This document shows, one piece after another, positions 1 to 7,515 of a stretch of 14,791 bases of DNA. Below the pieces are notes generated by a model. That model worked only from the letters and a program-made list of their open reading frames with translations, ran no database searches and was not told where the DNA came from. Numbering within the stretch: position 1 is the stretch's first letter; every line of letters begins with the position of its first letter. Where the stretch lies: contig CAMLRB010000082.1 in NCBI GenBank assembly GCA_946482295.1, positions 1 to 14,791 on the forward strand. The letters run 5' to 3'. The stretch is from an uncultured Bacteriovorax sp. (GTDB lineage Bacteria; Bdellovibrionota; Bacteriovoracia; Bacteriovoracales; Bacteriovoracaceae). The position numbers and the translations under genes are program-made.

Positions 1-292
1 ATTTTTTGCCCTGATTTTCAATCTTAGGCATACTCTCAGCGAGAAGTGGTTTTAATTCGTATGGTCTGTTGAGGTAATGATATTCGTAAAGTTGTTCACA
101 AATATTATAAATAACAAAACCGGAGACATTGTCATAAGAGTTAACCGGATCAAGAGTTGAAACTTCGCTGGTAAGAGCGATGTTGAGAACCTTATCGTTT
201 TTTGTAGTTCCATCTTCTTTCATACAACTTGCAATAAAAGCAAACATTGATACTAATAGGAGACGCTTTAAGGTTCTCAACTGAAGTGACAT
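1..292 (-). CDS. Peptide ABC transporter substrate-binding lipoprotein, SBP family 5 (OppA/DppA-like), partial
   Basis: This is the 5' end of a gene that runs off the left edge; 97 codons are visible. The protein starts MSLQLRTLKRLL, a basic n-region followed by a hydrophobic stretch and a lipobox-like FIASC with Cys23, so I expect a lipid-anchored exported protein. After the linker comes VLNIALTSEVSTLDPVNSYD and then a segment ending in EQLYEYHYLNRPYELKPLLAESMP. This is the typical N-terminal pattern of family-5 solute-binding proteins (an 'LDP' motif, then 'lyE.L....pL.P.LAes'). Such proteins capture oligopeptides or similar solutes for an ABC importer. The ATG at 290-292 has an AGGA ribosome site four bases upstream. 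It lies 18 bases after the alaS stop codon on the same strand, so it is probably co-transcribed with alaS. The exact substrate cannot be told from this fragment. Confidence 0.85.
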   Translation of the reverse strand, partial: MSLQLRTLKRLLLVSMFAFIASCMKEDGTTKNDKVLNIALTSEVSTLDPVNSYDNVSGFVIYNICEQLYEYHYLNRPYELKPLLAESMPKIENQGKK

Positions 293-310
293 CTTGTCCT
301 CTCTATATAA

Positions 311-2935
311 TTAAGCCAATTTTGATTTCAATACTTCTTTCGCTTTTGGTGCAATCTTTGCAATCATGGCAGCTTCTCCTGATCCTTGCGCAAGATCTGG
401 TTTTCCACCACCCTTACCATTAATCACACTTAGAATTTCTTTAAGCGCTTCGCCTGCATTTAATTTTGCAGCAGCTTTTGAAGCTCGTACAAGAACAGAA
501 GCTCTGTCACCATTAGAATTAAAAAGGACGATGGCACCATTCTGGTGTTTGTTCAGATACATATCTGAAAGTTTGCGTAGATCACCATCGGCACTTGCTT
601 CAACAACGGCAATATCAACGCCATTGATAGTTTCAACGTTATTAAAAAGTTCTTTTGATTCAGATGCTAAGATTCGATCTTTTAAAGTCTCAATTTCCTT
701 TTGTTTGTCTTTAAGATCTTTAAACATTGCTTCTAACTTAGCGAGTGCTCTTTCATCTTTATCGTTAACCATTCCTTCTACTTTTTTGAGAAGTTGTGAA
801 CGATGACTTAAAAATTCTACAGCAGTAGCAGAAGTTGTTGCTTCAATACGACGAACGCCTGTTGCAAGCGACGTCTCTACTAAGATTGTGAAAAGTCCGA
901 TTTCACCCGTGTTATGAACGTGAGTTCCTCCGCAAAGTTCTGTTGAAAATTCGCCCATTGAAAGAACTCGAACAGTGTTCCCGTATTTTTCACCGAAAAG
1001 GGCCATCGCTCCTTTCTTCTGTGCTTCATCCATGCTCATCACGCTGGCATCAACATGATTTCCACGCTGAATTTCAGCATTAACCAAATCTTCCACTTTT
1101 TGGATTTCTTCTTTAGTCATCGCTTGAAGATGAGTGAAGTCGAATCGAAGTTTTTCCGGTGTCACTACAGAGCCCGCTTGTTTTACATGCGGACCTAAAA
1201 CTTTAATAAGTGCTGATTGAAGAAGGTGAGTAGCCGAGTGGTTTCTCATCGTAAGATTACGAGTTTTTTGATCAACACTTAACGTATACGTTTTACCAAC
1301 CTCAAGCGCGTCTGCATCTTTTGAAAGATGAACGTGTAGTCCATCAACAGGCTTTTGAGTATCTTCAACGTGAGCAAGGATGTTTTTTCCTTGCATGATT
1401 GTTCCGATATCGCCAACCTGACCTCCACCTTCACCATAGAAAGTTGTGCGATCAAAAACAAGACCTTTCATCTCGCCCATATCGACTATTTCAATCAATT
1501 TGGCATCAACATTTAATTTTTCGTAACCTAGGAATTCAGTCGCACCGGATTTTTCTTTAATGGCGTGAAACACTTTATCAGAATTATCAAGACCGCCTTT
1601 CCACGATTTTCTCGACTGCTCTTTTTGCTCTTTCATGGCCTGATCAAAACCAGTTTGGTCAAGAGTGATTCCGTGTTCACTGATATACATTTCAGTTAAA
1701 TCGACAGGGAAACCATAAGTATCGTAAAGTTTAAATGCTGCTTTTCCAGAGAGAACTTTGTTCGAAACTTCCTTTGCCAGAGCTTCGTTAAGAAACTTCA
1801 ATCCGTTCTCAAGTGTTTCGCGGAATTTTCTCTCTTCCAGTTCGAGAAGTTTTTCTGCAAGTTCGGCATTGCTAGCATTTTGAGGATACTCAGCTCCAAG
1901 AGACTCAAACACAGCAGGCACGAGTTTGTAAAAGCTAACGTCTTTTACTCCCAATTCATTGAGATATTTAACCGCGCGACGAATGATTCGTCTAAGAACA
2001 TATCCACGTCCTTCGTTAGAAGGAATAATACCGTCAGTGATTAGCATTGTACTTGAACGAATATGATCGGCCACAACACGGAAAGCCGACTTTGTTTTTT
2101 CGTCTTTTCCAAACATGTCATATTTTTTACCAGAGAGTTGCTCAAGTTTATCCATGATAGGTTTAAACCCATCAGTGTTGTAATTGTTGTAAACGCCTTG
2201 AAGGGCTGCAGCTACGCGTTCGAGTCCGGCTCCGGTATCAATCGACGGTTTTGGAAGTGAAAAACGGCCTTCAGGCGTTTTTTCAAATTGCATGAAAACG
2301 AGATTCCATATTTCAACATAACGTTTTTCATCTTCAAGGAGATCGTTGGGATCAACGCGTTTTAAATCGTGGTCGGTATATTCTTCACCATGATCGAAGA
2401 AAATTTCCGAGCAAGGACCGCAAGGACCATATTCTCCCATTTCCCAGAAGTTATCCTTATCACCTTTATTAAAAATTCTTTCGTCTCCAAAACCTGCAAC
2501 CTTTTTCCAAAGTTGTCTTGCTTCGTCATCCGAGTAGTGAACTGTTACGTACAACTTTTCTTTTGGAATTTTCAGTTCTTCAGTGAGAAAGCCCCAAGCC
2601 AGGCGGATAGCGTCCTCTTTGAAATAATCACCAAAGGAGAAGTTTCCAAGCATCTCAAAGAACGTATGGTGACGGGCAGTATGTCCTACGTTTTCAAGGT
2701 CGTTATGTTTCCCTCCGGCGCGCACGCATTTTTGAATGGTGACGGCTCTCTTGTTTTTTGGGGTTGCTTTAGCCGTAAAATAGTCTTTGAACTGATTCAT
2801 ACCGGCATTGGCAAACAGGAGTGTTTTGTCGTTGTGTGGCAAAAGTGAACTTGAGGCGATTTTCTCGTGATTATTCTTTTGAAAATACTGAGCGAATTTC
2901 TCGCGAATTTGTTGGGAAGTCATCTTAGTTGTCAT
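311..2935 (-). CDS. alaS: Alanyl-tRNA synthetase
   Basis: Full-length class II alanyl-tRNA synthetase of 874 residues, the usual bacterial size. It charges tRNA-Ala in the cytoplasm and removes mischarged Ser or Gly. The N-terminal catalytic core carries VRAGGKHNDLENVGHTARHH (71-90), GNFSFGDYF (97-105) and the motif-3-like GAGLER (235-240). The editing domain has the zinc-binding HSATH (566-570) and CGGTH (668-672). A coiled-coil stretch near 705-760 is followed by the C-Ala domain with GKGGGKPDLAQGSG (840-853). The ATG at 2933-2935 has AAGGA five bases upstream. No residues appear to be missing. It sits divergently from the accessory gene starting at 3037, and in the conserved recA-recX-alaS order it would normally follow recX directly. 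Confidence 0.98.
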   Translation of the reverse strand: MTTKMTSQQIREKFAQYFQKNNHEKIASSSLLPHNDKTLLFANAGMNQFKDYFTAKATPKNKRAVTIQKCVRAGGKHNDLENVGHTARHHTFFEMLGNFSFGDYFKEDAIRLAWGFLTEELKIPKEKLYVTVHYSDDEARQLWKKVAGFGDERIFNKGDKDNFWEMGEYGPCGPCSEIFFDHGEEYTDHDLKRVDPNDLLEDEKRYVEIWNLVFMQFEKTPEGRFSLPKPSIDTGAGLERVAAALQGVYNNYNTDGFKPIMDKLEQLSGKKYDMFGKDEKTKSAFRVVADHIRSSTMLITDGIIPSNEGRGYVLRRIIRRAVKYLNELGVKDVSFYKLVPAVFESLGAEYPQNASNAELAEKLLELEERKFRETLENGLKFLNEALAKEVSNKVLSGKAAFKLYDTYGFPVDLTEMYISEHGITLDQTGFDQAMKEQKEQSRKSWKGGLDNSDKVFHAIKEKSGATEFLGYEKLNVDAKLIEIVDMGEMKGLVFDRTTFYGEGGGQVGDIGTIMQGKNILAHVEDTQKPVDGLHVHLSKDADALEVGKTYTLSVDQKTRNLTMRNHSATHLLQSALIKVLGPHVKQAGSVVTPEKLRFDFTHLQAMTKEEIQKVEDLVNAEIQRGNHVDASVMSMDEAQKKGAMALFGEKYGNTVRVLSMGEFSTELCGGTHVHNTGEIGLFTILVETSLATGVRRIEATTSATAVEFLSHRSQLLKKVEGMVNDKDERALAKLEAMFKDLKDKQKEIETLKDRILASESKELFNNVETINGVDIAVVEASADGDLRKLSDMYLNKHQNGAIVLFNSNGDRASVLVRASKAAAKLNAGEALKEILSVINGKGGGKPDLAQGSGEAAMIAKIAPKAKEVLKSKLA

Positions 2936-3036
2936 GGGGATCCTTCTCTATAATTTATGGAACTAGCGTAGCATAAGTGTTAGTATTATTGCTCGGGAAA
3001 TTTTATGCAAAATATATCTCAGGAATAATTCTAGGA
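2936..3036. promoter_or_regulatory. Divergent promoter region between alaS and the accessory operon
   Basis: A 101-base gap between divergent genes that must hold at least one start site for each direction. On the plus strand there is a perfect TATAAT at 2949-2954 without a convincing -35 box, and a TG-T-TAGTAT at 2978-2986 that could act as an extended -10 element about 50 bases before the ATG at 3037. On the minus strand I see no good promoter for alaS, only its ribosome site. These assignments are weak pattern matches. Confidence 0.35.
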
Positions 3037-4410
3037 ATGAAAAAAAACAATAAGCAGAATTCAGCTTGGTATAAGAATCCATCGACTATTGTGACAAGCG
3101 TATTTATCTTAATATTGCTAGGTTTTATTGGGACTAGAATTGCTTCTCAATCGAAAAACGATGTCGTTAATGTCCCCAAGACTCAACAATCATATTCGGT
3201 GATTTTAGCTCCTAGTCTTCTTAAAAAGAATCTCGACGATGCTGGAAAAAAACTACTGACAAAGGATTTTGCAAGCCCAGCTTATACAGTGAATTTAAGT
3301 TTTTTCAATCTTCCGAGCACTAAGACAGAATATTTTAATGAGCAGAGCTTTTTAGGGAAAAATTTCTATAGTTCATTAGTGTCTGCTGACGCTGATTTTG
3401 GTGTGCTTCCGACATTTGAATTTCTAAAACTTCTAAAATTCAAAATGAAAGTCCTTCCAGTTTATACATACAGTAAAAGGTCGCGAGACGGATTGTATGG
3501 TCTTCACATGGCCCAAGTTATTGTGCTTGAGAATTCCGATATTAAACAATTAGAAAATCTCAAAGATAAAAAGATTGCGACATTTCTGCCCGAAAACGAG
3601 TTGTTTTTTCCTGTAAAAATGTTTTTCCAATCTAATGAAAGATTGGATTTTAAAATAGTATTAACAAGAGATCTTGATAAAAGTTTAGAGTTGTTGAAGC
3701 AAAGAAAAGTAGATGCTCTTGTAGTTAGCGGTTACAGTTTTGATGGTTCAAAAGAAATTTTAAGCTCATTTGCAAATGAATTAAAAGGTCACAATAATGC
3801 AGCTCCTGCACTAAGAGAAGTTTATCGTTTTGAAACAAAAATTCCCTCTCATATTGTATACGCAAAAACGACTATACCTGAAAAGACTCAAGAAGAAATA
3901 CTAGGGAAATTGGAAGAGACTGTTTTAAAGCCAGAAGTTGACCAATTAGACATTATGACCTTGAGTAAATTGAGTAATGAGAAAGCTGAAGAAATGATGT
4001 CTAAACTTTCTGATCTTAATGCTTACGCCTTAAAGGTAAGTGATTACCTAGAGCCTTATGTGGAAAATACCCAGGCGCCAAATAAAGATTTAGAAATTTG
4101 TTCCGATGTATCTAGTGAAGCCTGTAAAAATTTTCTCAATGCAAAACTTAAAGATAATAATGACGGAGTTGATCTTGGAACTTTTTACCAAGGGATGAAT
4201 TTAGGTGAATTTAAAAAAAGAGTGGATGCAATTGGGCCAGATGATAAAGAAGAACTGAGAATGTTGCTCATTTTGAGAGGATATAACGAGCGTACAATCG
4301 ATAACATGCTGAATAGTGATTTGAATGAAGTAAAAGAATCGATTAAATATCGTTATGAGGTTCAGCGACAAGAGAAAGCTCGCTTGTACGTTGAATGGAT
4401 AATGGATTAA
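3037..4410 (+). CDS. Membrane-anchored PhnD-like periplasmic binding protein
   Basis: A 457-residue protein from the ATG at 3037. The open frame extends back to a GTG at 2977, but the ATG is followed by a proper anchor sequence and has AGGA at 3021-3024, so I prefer it. Residues about 15-37 form one hydrophobic segment (TIVTSVFILILLGFIGTRIA) without a lipobox or clear cleavage site, so the rest is probably tethered outside the inner membrane. The body resembles phosphonate/phosphite-type solute-binding proteins: an FGVLPTFEFLKLL segment, then the characteristic ENSDIKQLENLKDKKIATFLPENE, then KVDALVVSG. The last 120 or so residues are charged, helical and not typical of the family. There is no permease or ATPase gene nearby, so a sensing, scaffolding or binding role is as likely as transport. 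It is the first gene of the operon leading to the RRE, glycosyltransferase and radical SAM genes. Confidence 0.75.
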   Translation: MKKNNKQNSAWYKNPSTIVTSVFILILLGFIGTRIASQSKNDVVNVPKTQQSYSVILAPSLLKKNLDDAGKKLLTKDFASPAYTVNLSFFNLPSTKTEYFNEQSFLGKNFYSSLVSADADFGVLPTFEFLKLLKFKMKVLPVYTYSKRSRDGLYGLHMAQVIVLENSDIKQLENLKDKKIATFLPENELFFPVKMFFQSNERLDFKIVLTRDLDKSLELLKQRKVDALVVSGYSFDGSKEILSSFANELKGHNNAAPALREVYRFETKIPSHIVYAKTTIPEKTQEEILGKLEETVLKPEVDQLDIMTLSKLSNEKAEEMMSKLSDLNAYALKVSDYLEPYVENTQAPNKDLEICSDVSSEACKNFLNAKLKDNNDGVDLGTFYQGMNLGEFKKRVDAIGPDDKEELRMLLILRGYNERTIDNMLNSDLNEVKESIKYRYEVQRQEKARLYVEWIMD

Positions 4411-4426
4411 ATCTTAAACATTTTTG

Positions 4427-4450
4427 AGTTGTCTTTTAAAACAACTTTTG
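4427..4450 (+). terminator. Weak hairpin in the gap between the PhnD-like and RRE genes
   Basis: A six-base inverted repeat, AGTTGT and ACAACT with an eight-base loop, is followed by TTTT. It is AT-rich and would make a feeble terminator. At most it could attenuate transcription into the RRE gene, which starts 15 bases downstream. Confidence 0.2.
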
Positions 4451-4464
4451 GAACCATTTTGCTG

Positions 4465-4758
4465 ATGAATAACTACATTTTAAAAAGAACAATTTTAGTC
4501 AAAGAAAAAGCGGCATCAAACATTCTGACGTTGGATACAGAGCGCGATCATGTTTATGAGTTCTCTGGAGACGTTGCAAATTTATTAATGATTCTTTATC
4601 GCAATAGTTTACTCAGCAAAAGTCTAAGCAAAGAAACAATGTTGTCTGAGCTTGAAAAACTTTCTCCCAGCTTCCAGCAAAATGAATTCAAAGAAGATTG
4701 TATCAAAGAAGCCATTCATTATTTGACTCAGGAAAAATTGATTGAACTCTCGGAATGA
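4465..4758 (+). CDS. PqqD-like peptide chaperone / RiPP recognition element (RRE) protein
   Basis: A 97-residue protein from the ATG at 4465 (the frame also has a TTG at 4429 with no supporting ribosome site). The layout matches the PqqD fold: a short beta-rich N-terminus (NYILKRTILV, then NILTLDTERDHVYEFSG), then an amphipathic helix DVANLLMILY, a variable linker, and a last helix pair ending EAIHYLTQEKLIEL. In PqqD-family proteins the 'vyelsg-x-a-xx-i-xxL' segment near residue 31-44 and the C-terminal helix bind the leader peptide of a RiPP precursor and deliver it to a partner enzyme, often a radical SAM protein. Its tail overlaps the glycosyltransferase gene by 17 bases, so the two are translationally linked, and a radical SAM gene follows. 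The fold call rests on pattern recognition only; a small winged-helix protein is the main alternative. Confidence 0.6.
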   Translation: MNNYILKRTILVKEKAASNILTLDTERDHVYEFSGDVANLLMILYRNSLLSKSLSKETMLSELEKLSPSFQQNEFKEDCIKEAIHYLTQEKLIELSE

Positions 4759-5842
4759 CTCCAAGATTTCAATAAAATACTCGTTTGTTATTCCAGTTCA
4801 TAATGGAGAAGCCACATTAGCGGCTACTCTCGAATCGATTCATTCTCAAACTTTTACTCCCTTCGAAGTTATTGTTGTAGACAACAATTCAACTGATAAA
4901 ACAAAATCAATTGCTCTGGATAAAAAGTTTAGCGTACAATACACTTTTTGTGCTCAGCTCGGGCGATCACAAGCTCGTAATTATGGCGCTCAACTTGCTC
5001 GTGGAGAGTATCTCGTCTTTGTTGATTCTGATGTTGTCTTGGGCCCGAGTTGGCTTGAAAATGTAGATAATTATTTTAAAGAGTTTCCTTGTGATGCACT
5101 TGCAACCAAGATCATCCCAATGGCTAAAAACAAAAGTCTCACGGATCGCTTCAGATCTATTCGCAAAGAATGGGTCTTAAATGAAACTTACCCCTTTCCC
5201 CTTATTAACACAGCGGCAGCTGTCTTTCAGAAGGCGAGTTTTATTGCTTCTGGAGGATTTGACGAAAACATTTCTAGGAACGAAGATTCGGAAATTTCTG
5301 TGAGATTATTTCTTTCTGGGCATATTTTAGGAATAACATCCACTGCGGTTTCTTCAGTTCAATTTTATCCTGAATATAATTTTTCAATGAGAAGAAATTG
5401 GTCTTATTTAGTGAGAGCTTTCTTCGTTGGCCATCATGCTGTTTTACCCGTGAAGCTCAATACCAGTTTGCTTTCTTATGTTTGGAGTCAGCAAAAAAAA
5501 TTAGATTTATCAATCTTCGCCTTTCTCGTTGAATGTTTCAAGGTTGCTGGTTTTCAAATCAATCGTTTGTTAGGAAAACAAAAAGAACTTAATTGGAAGC
5601 TGTCTCACGGGAAAAAAACTCTGCTTTTTCAATTTGAACGATCGGGCAAGCATTACTTCATTCAAAAACCCCGAACATTTCTTTTTTCAGATAATAAAGT
5701 TTACCTTTATCATGGACTTAAGATGATTAAGGCCCTTTCTCAGGCTGAAGCATATTGTGTAAATCATCTGCTTAGTAGTAAAACTTTAACAGAAGCCATG
5801 ACTAATGACTTACTAGAGTTAGGAGCTTTTGAAAGGCGATGA
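4742..5842 (+). CDS. Family 2 glycosyltransferase with an extra C-terminal domain
   Basis: 366 residues from a TTG start, the only sensible start because no ATG occurs before the first beta strand. AGGA at 4730-4733 sits eight bases upstream. The GT-A fold is clear: YSFVIPVHNGEATLAATLESI (13-33), VVDNNSTDKT (45-54), the metal-binding DSD (95-97) in LVFVDSDVVLGPSWL, and the acceptor-side NEDSEISVRLFLSG (180-193). It should transfer a sugar from a nucleotide-sugar donor on the cytoplasmic side; the sugar and acceptor are unknown. Residues about 230-366 are not part of the catalytic domain. The end (LSQAEAYCVNHLLSSKTLTEAMTNDLLELGAFE) looks like a small helical, winged-helix type module. Its start overlaps the RRE gene and its stop overlaps the radical SAM start (ATGA), so the three products are probably made together. 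Confidence 0.88.
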   Translation: MNSRNDSKISIKYSFVIPVHNGEATLAATLESIHSQTFTPFEVIVVDNNSTDKTKSIALDKKFSVQYTFCAQLGRSQARNYGAQLARGEYLVFVDSDVVLGPSWLENVDNYFKEFPCDALATKIIPMAKNKSLTDRFRSIRKEWVLNETYPFPLINTAAAVFQKASFIASGGFDENISRNEDSEISVRLFLSGHILGITSTAVSSVQFYPEYNFSMRRNWSYLVRAFFVGHHAVLPVKLNTSLLSYVWSQQKKLDLSIFAFLVECFKVAGFQINRLLGKQKELNWKLSHGKKTLLFQFERSGKHYFIQKPRTFLFSDNKVYLYHGLKMIKALSQAEAYCVNHLLSSKTLTEAMTNDLLELGAFERR

Positions 5843-7515
5843 AGTTAAACGTTCAAATTGTGATTATCGATTTATCTGTCTATATGCCTTATCAGTGGGC
5901 ATTGCTGAAGACGTATGCCAATCAAGATCGAATTGTTGAACAAAATGTAAATTGGCTTAATCCACTTCATTTCTTCTCTCTCAAGGCAGCACAAAAAGAG
6001 ATCGATGAGGGGCACGAAAACTTCATTAAGAAGTTTGATCTCACCAAAGTCGATGTCCTAGGAATCAGTTGTTACATTTGGAATAGAGATCTAATCTTTA
6101 AGATTGCCGAAATAGTGAAAAAGGTTAATCCCAAATGCCTAGTTGTAGCTGGAGGTCCCGATCTCGATTATAAAAATCCAACATTTTTTAAGCAGCATCC
6201 TCAAATCGATATTGTTGTAAAAAAAGATGGGGAAATTCCATTCCAGAAGATACTTCTCAAGCGTTTAGAAGAGAAAACAGATTTTGAAAGTATCTCGGGC
6301 CTTGTCATTCAAGATGAATCTAATAATGGAAAAGATACAGGTGCCCCGGAAGTGCTTAAAGAATTTCTTCTAAGCCCATGGCTCGATAATAAAGATTATT
6401 TTGAAAAATGGATGCAGCAGCAAAAAGGAAGAACAGAATCATTAAAGATCACGATTGAGACTAATCGTGGTTGTCCTTATTCGTGCACATTTTGTAATTG
6501 GGGCTCAAGCACGATGAGCAAATTGCGATTGTTCAGCATGGAAAATGTAAAAAAAGAGATAGAGTGGATCTCTAACTTAGGTGTAAAAACGCTATGGATT
6601 GCAGACGCCAATTTTGGAATCATTGAAAGAGATCTCGAAATCTGCAATGAATTTGTAAAATTAAAAGATAAATATAATGGAACTCAAGTTGTTATCTTTG
6701 CAGCCAAAAATCACCCTGAAAGAGTAGCCGACATAGCATTGCTTTTATACAAGTCAGGACTGTCTACGGTTTACAACATTGGCATTCAATCGACTTCAGA
6801 AGCCACTCTCAATTCTATTGGCAGAAAAAATATTAAATTTGATAAGATTGTGGCCGTAGCAGATCGTTTAAGAAAAGAGGGAAGTCCTGTTTGTTGTCAG
6901 TTAATTCTTGGTTGCCCTGGTGAAACTTTTGAAAGCTGGAGCATCACTCTTGCTGAAACATATAGTTTGGGTTTTATGGTCCAAGCTTTTCCTTTTCACG
7001 TTCTCATCAATACGGAAGCACATGAACCGGGCTATCGTGAGAAATGGAAAATCAAAACAGTTAAGAGCAAGTCTCCCGCTGGCCATGTTTGTGAGCACAT
7101 CGTATCTACTTCAACTTTTAGTTTTGAAGACTACATTGAAATGCGACTCTATTTTGTCATGGCAAGATGTTTGTTTGAGAATAAGTTTTCAAACAAGAAC
7201 ATGCTTTTTTTTGGAATTAGAACTAAAGAATCATTGTTAAATTACTTTAACGATTTTTATTTTAACTACCTAAATGGTACTAATTTTCCGAAAGTGGCAA
7301 ACGAGTTCAATGAACTTAGAAAAATTCTCCACAATGTCTACAACGCAGATAATCCAGTGCTAGATGAAGATTATGTTTCTCAATATGGACTTGATGCTAA
7401 CGTGGATTACGTCTTAGAGAAAATCTTTAATGCTCCGGATTTCCCGATTCATTTACAGCTTCTAAATCAAAGAAGAAGCGCTTCACCTTCAATTCTGGAA
7501 TTTCAAGAACGTTAA
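5839..7515 (+). CDS. B12-binding-domain radical SAM enzyme (class B type)
   Basis: 558 residues. The N-terminal 150 residues look like a cobalamin-binding Rossmann domain (VDVLGISCYIWN, then CLVVAGGPDLDYKNP and the IDIVVKKDGEIPF segment). As is common in this class, it lacks the DxHxxG histidine, so cobalamin could bind without a lower histidine ligand. The radical SAM core begins with the 4Fe-4S motif C212-x3-C216-x2-C219 (RGCPYSCTFCNWG), followed by TLWIADANFGI, YNIGIQSTSEATL and LILGCPGETFESW. The last 120 or so residues are helical and unassigned. Relatives with this CNWG/CDWG signature carry out C-methylation or other radical chemistry, including on RiPP precursors; the reaction here is unknown. 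The ATG overlaps the preceding stop codon and has GAAAGG just upstream. Its TAA interlocks with the stop codon of the convergent gene. Confidence 0.88.
   Translation: MKLNVQIVIIDLSVYMPYQWALLKTYANQDRIVEQNVNWLNPLHFFSLKAAQKEIDEGHENFIKKFDLTKVDVLGISCYIWNRDLIFKIAEIVKKVNPKCLVVAGGPDLDYKNPTFFKQHPQIDIVVKKDGEIPFQKILLKRLEEKTDFESISGLVIQDESNNGKDTGAPEVLKEFLLSPWLDNKDYFEKWMQQQKGRTESLKITIETNRGCPYSCTFCNWGSSTMSKLRLFSMENVKKEIEWISNLGVKTLWIADANFGIIERDLEICNEFVKLKDKYNGTQVVIFAAKNHPERVADIALLLYKSGLSTVYNIGIQSTSEATLNSIGRKNIKFDKIVAVADRLRKEGSPVCCQLILGCPGETFESWSITLAETYSLGFMVQAFPFHVLINTEAHEPGYREKWKIKTVKSKSPAGHVCEHIVSTSTFSFEDYIEMRLYFVMARCLFENKFSNKNMLFFGIRTKESLLNYFNDFYFNYLNGTNFPKVANEFNELRKILHNVYNADNPVLDEDYVSQYGLDANVDYVLEKIFNAPDFPIHLQLLNQRRSASPSILEFQER

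Noticed and set aside
366..806. 146-residue plus-strand ORF
   Set aside because: It lies wholly inside alaS on the opposite strand and is a shadow of its codon pattern. The same applies to plus-strand frames at 2063-2260 and 2369-2848.
4755..4775. ATG overlapping the RRE stop codon as ATGA
   Set aside because: This looked like a coupled start for the glycosyltransferase, but the frame stops after six codons. The TTG at 4742 with AGGA upstream is in the right frame.
6901..7240. Overlapping small ORFs on both strands inside the radical SAM gene
   Set aside because: Both are out of frame with a continuous, well-supported protein and show no ribosome sites or family patterns.
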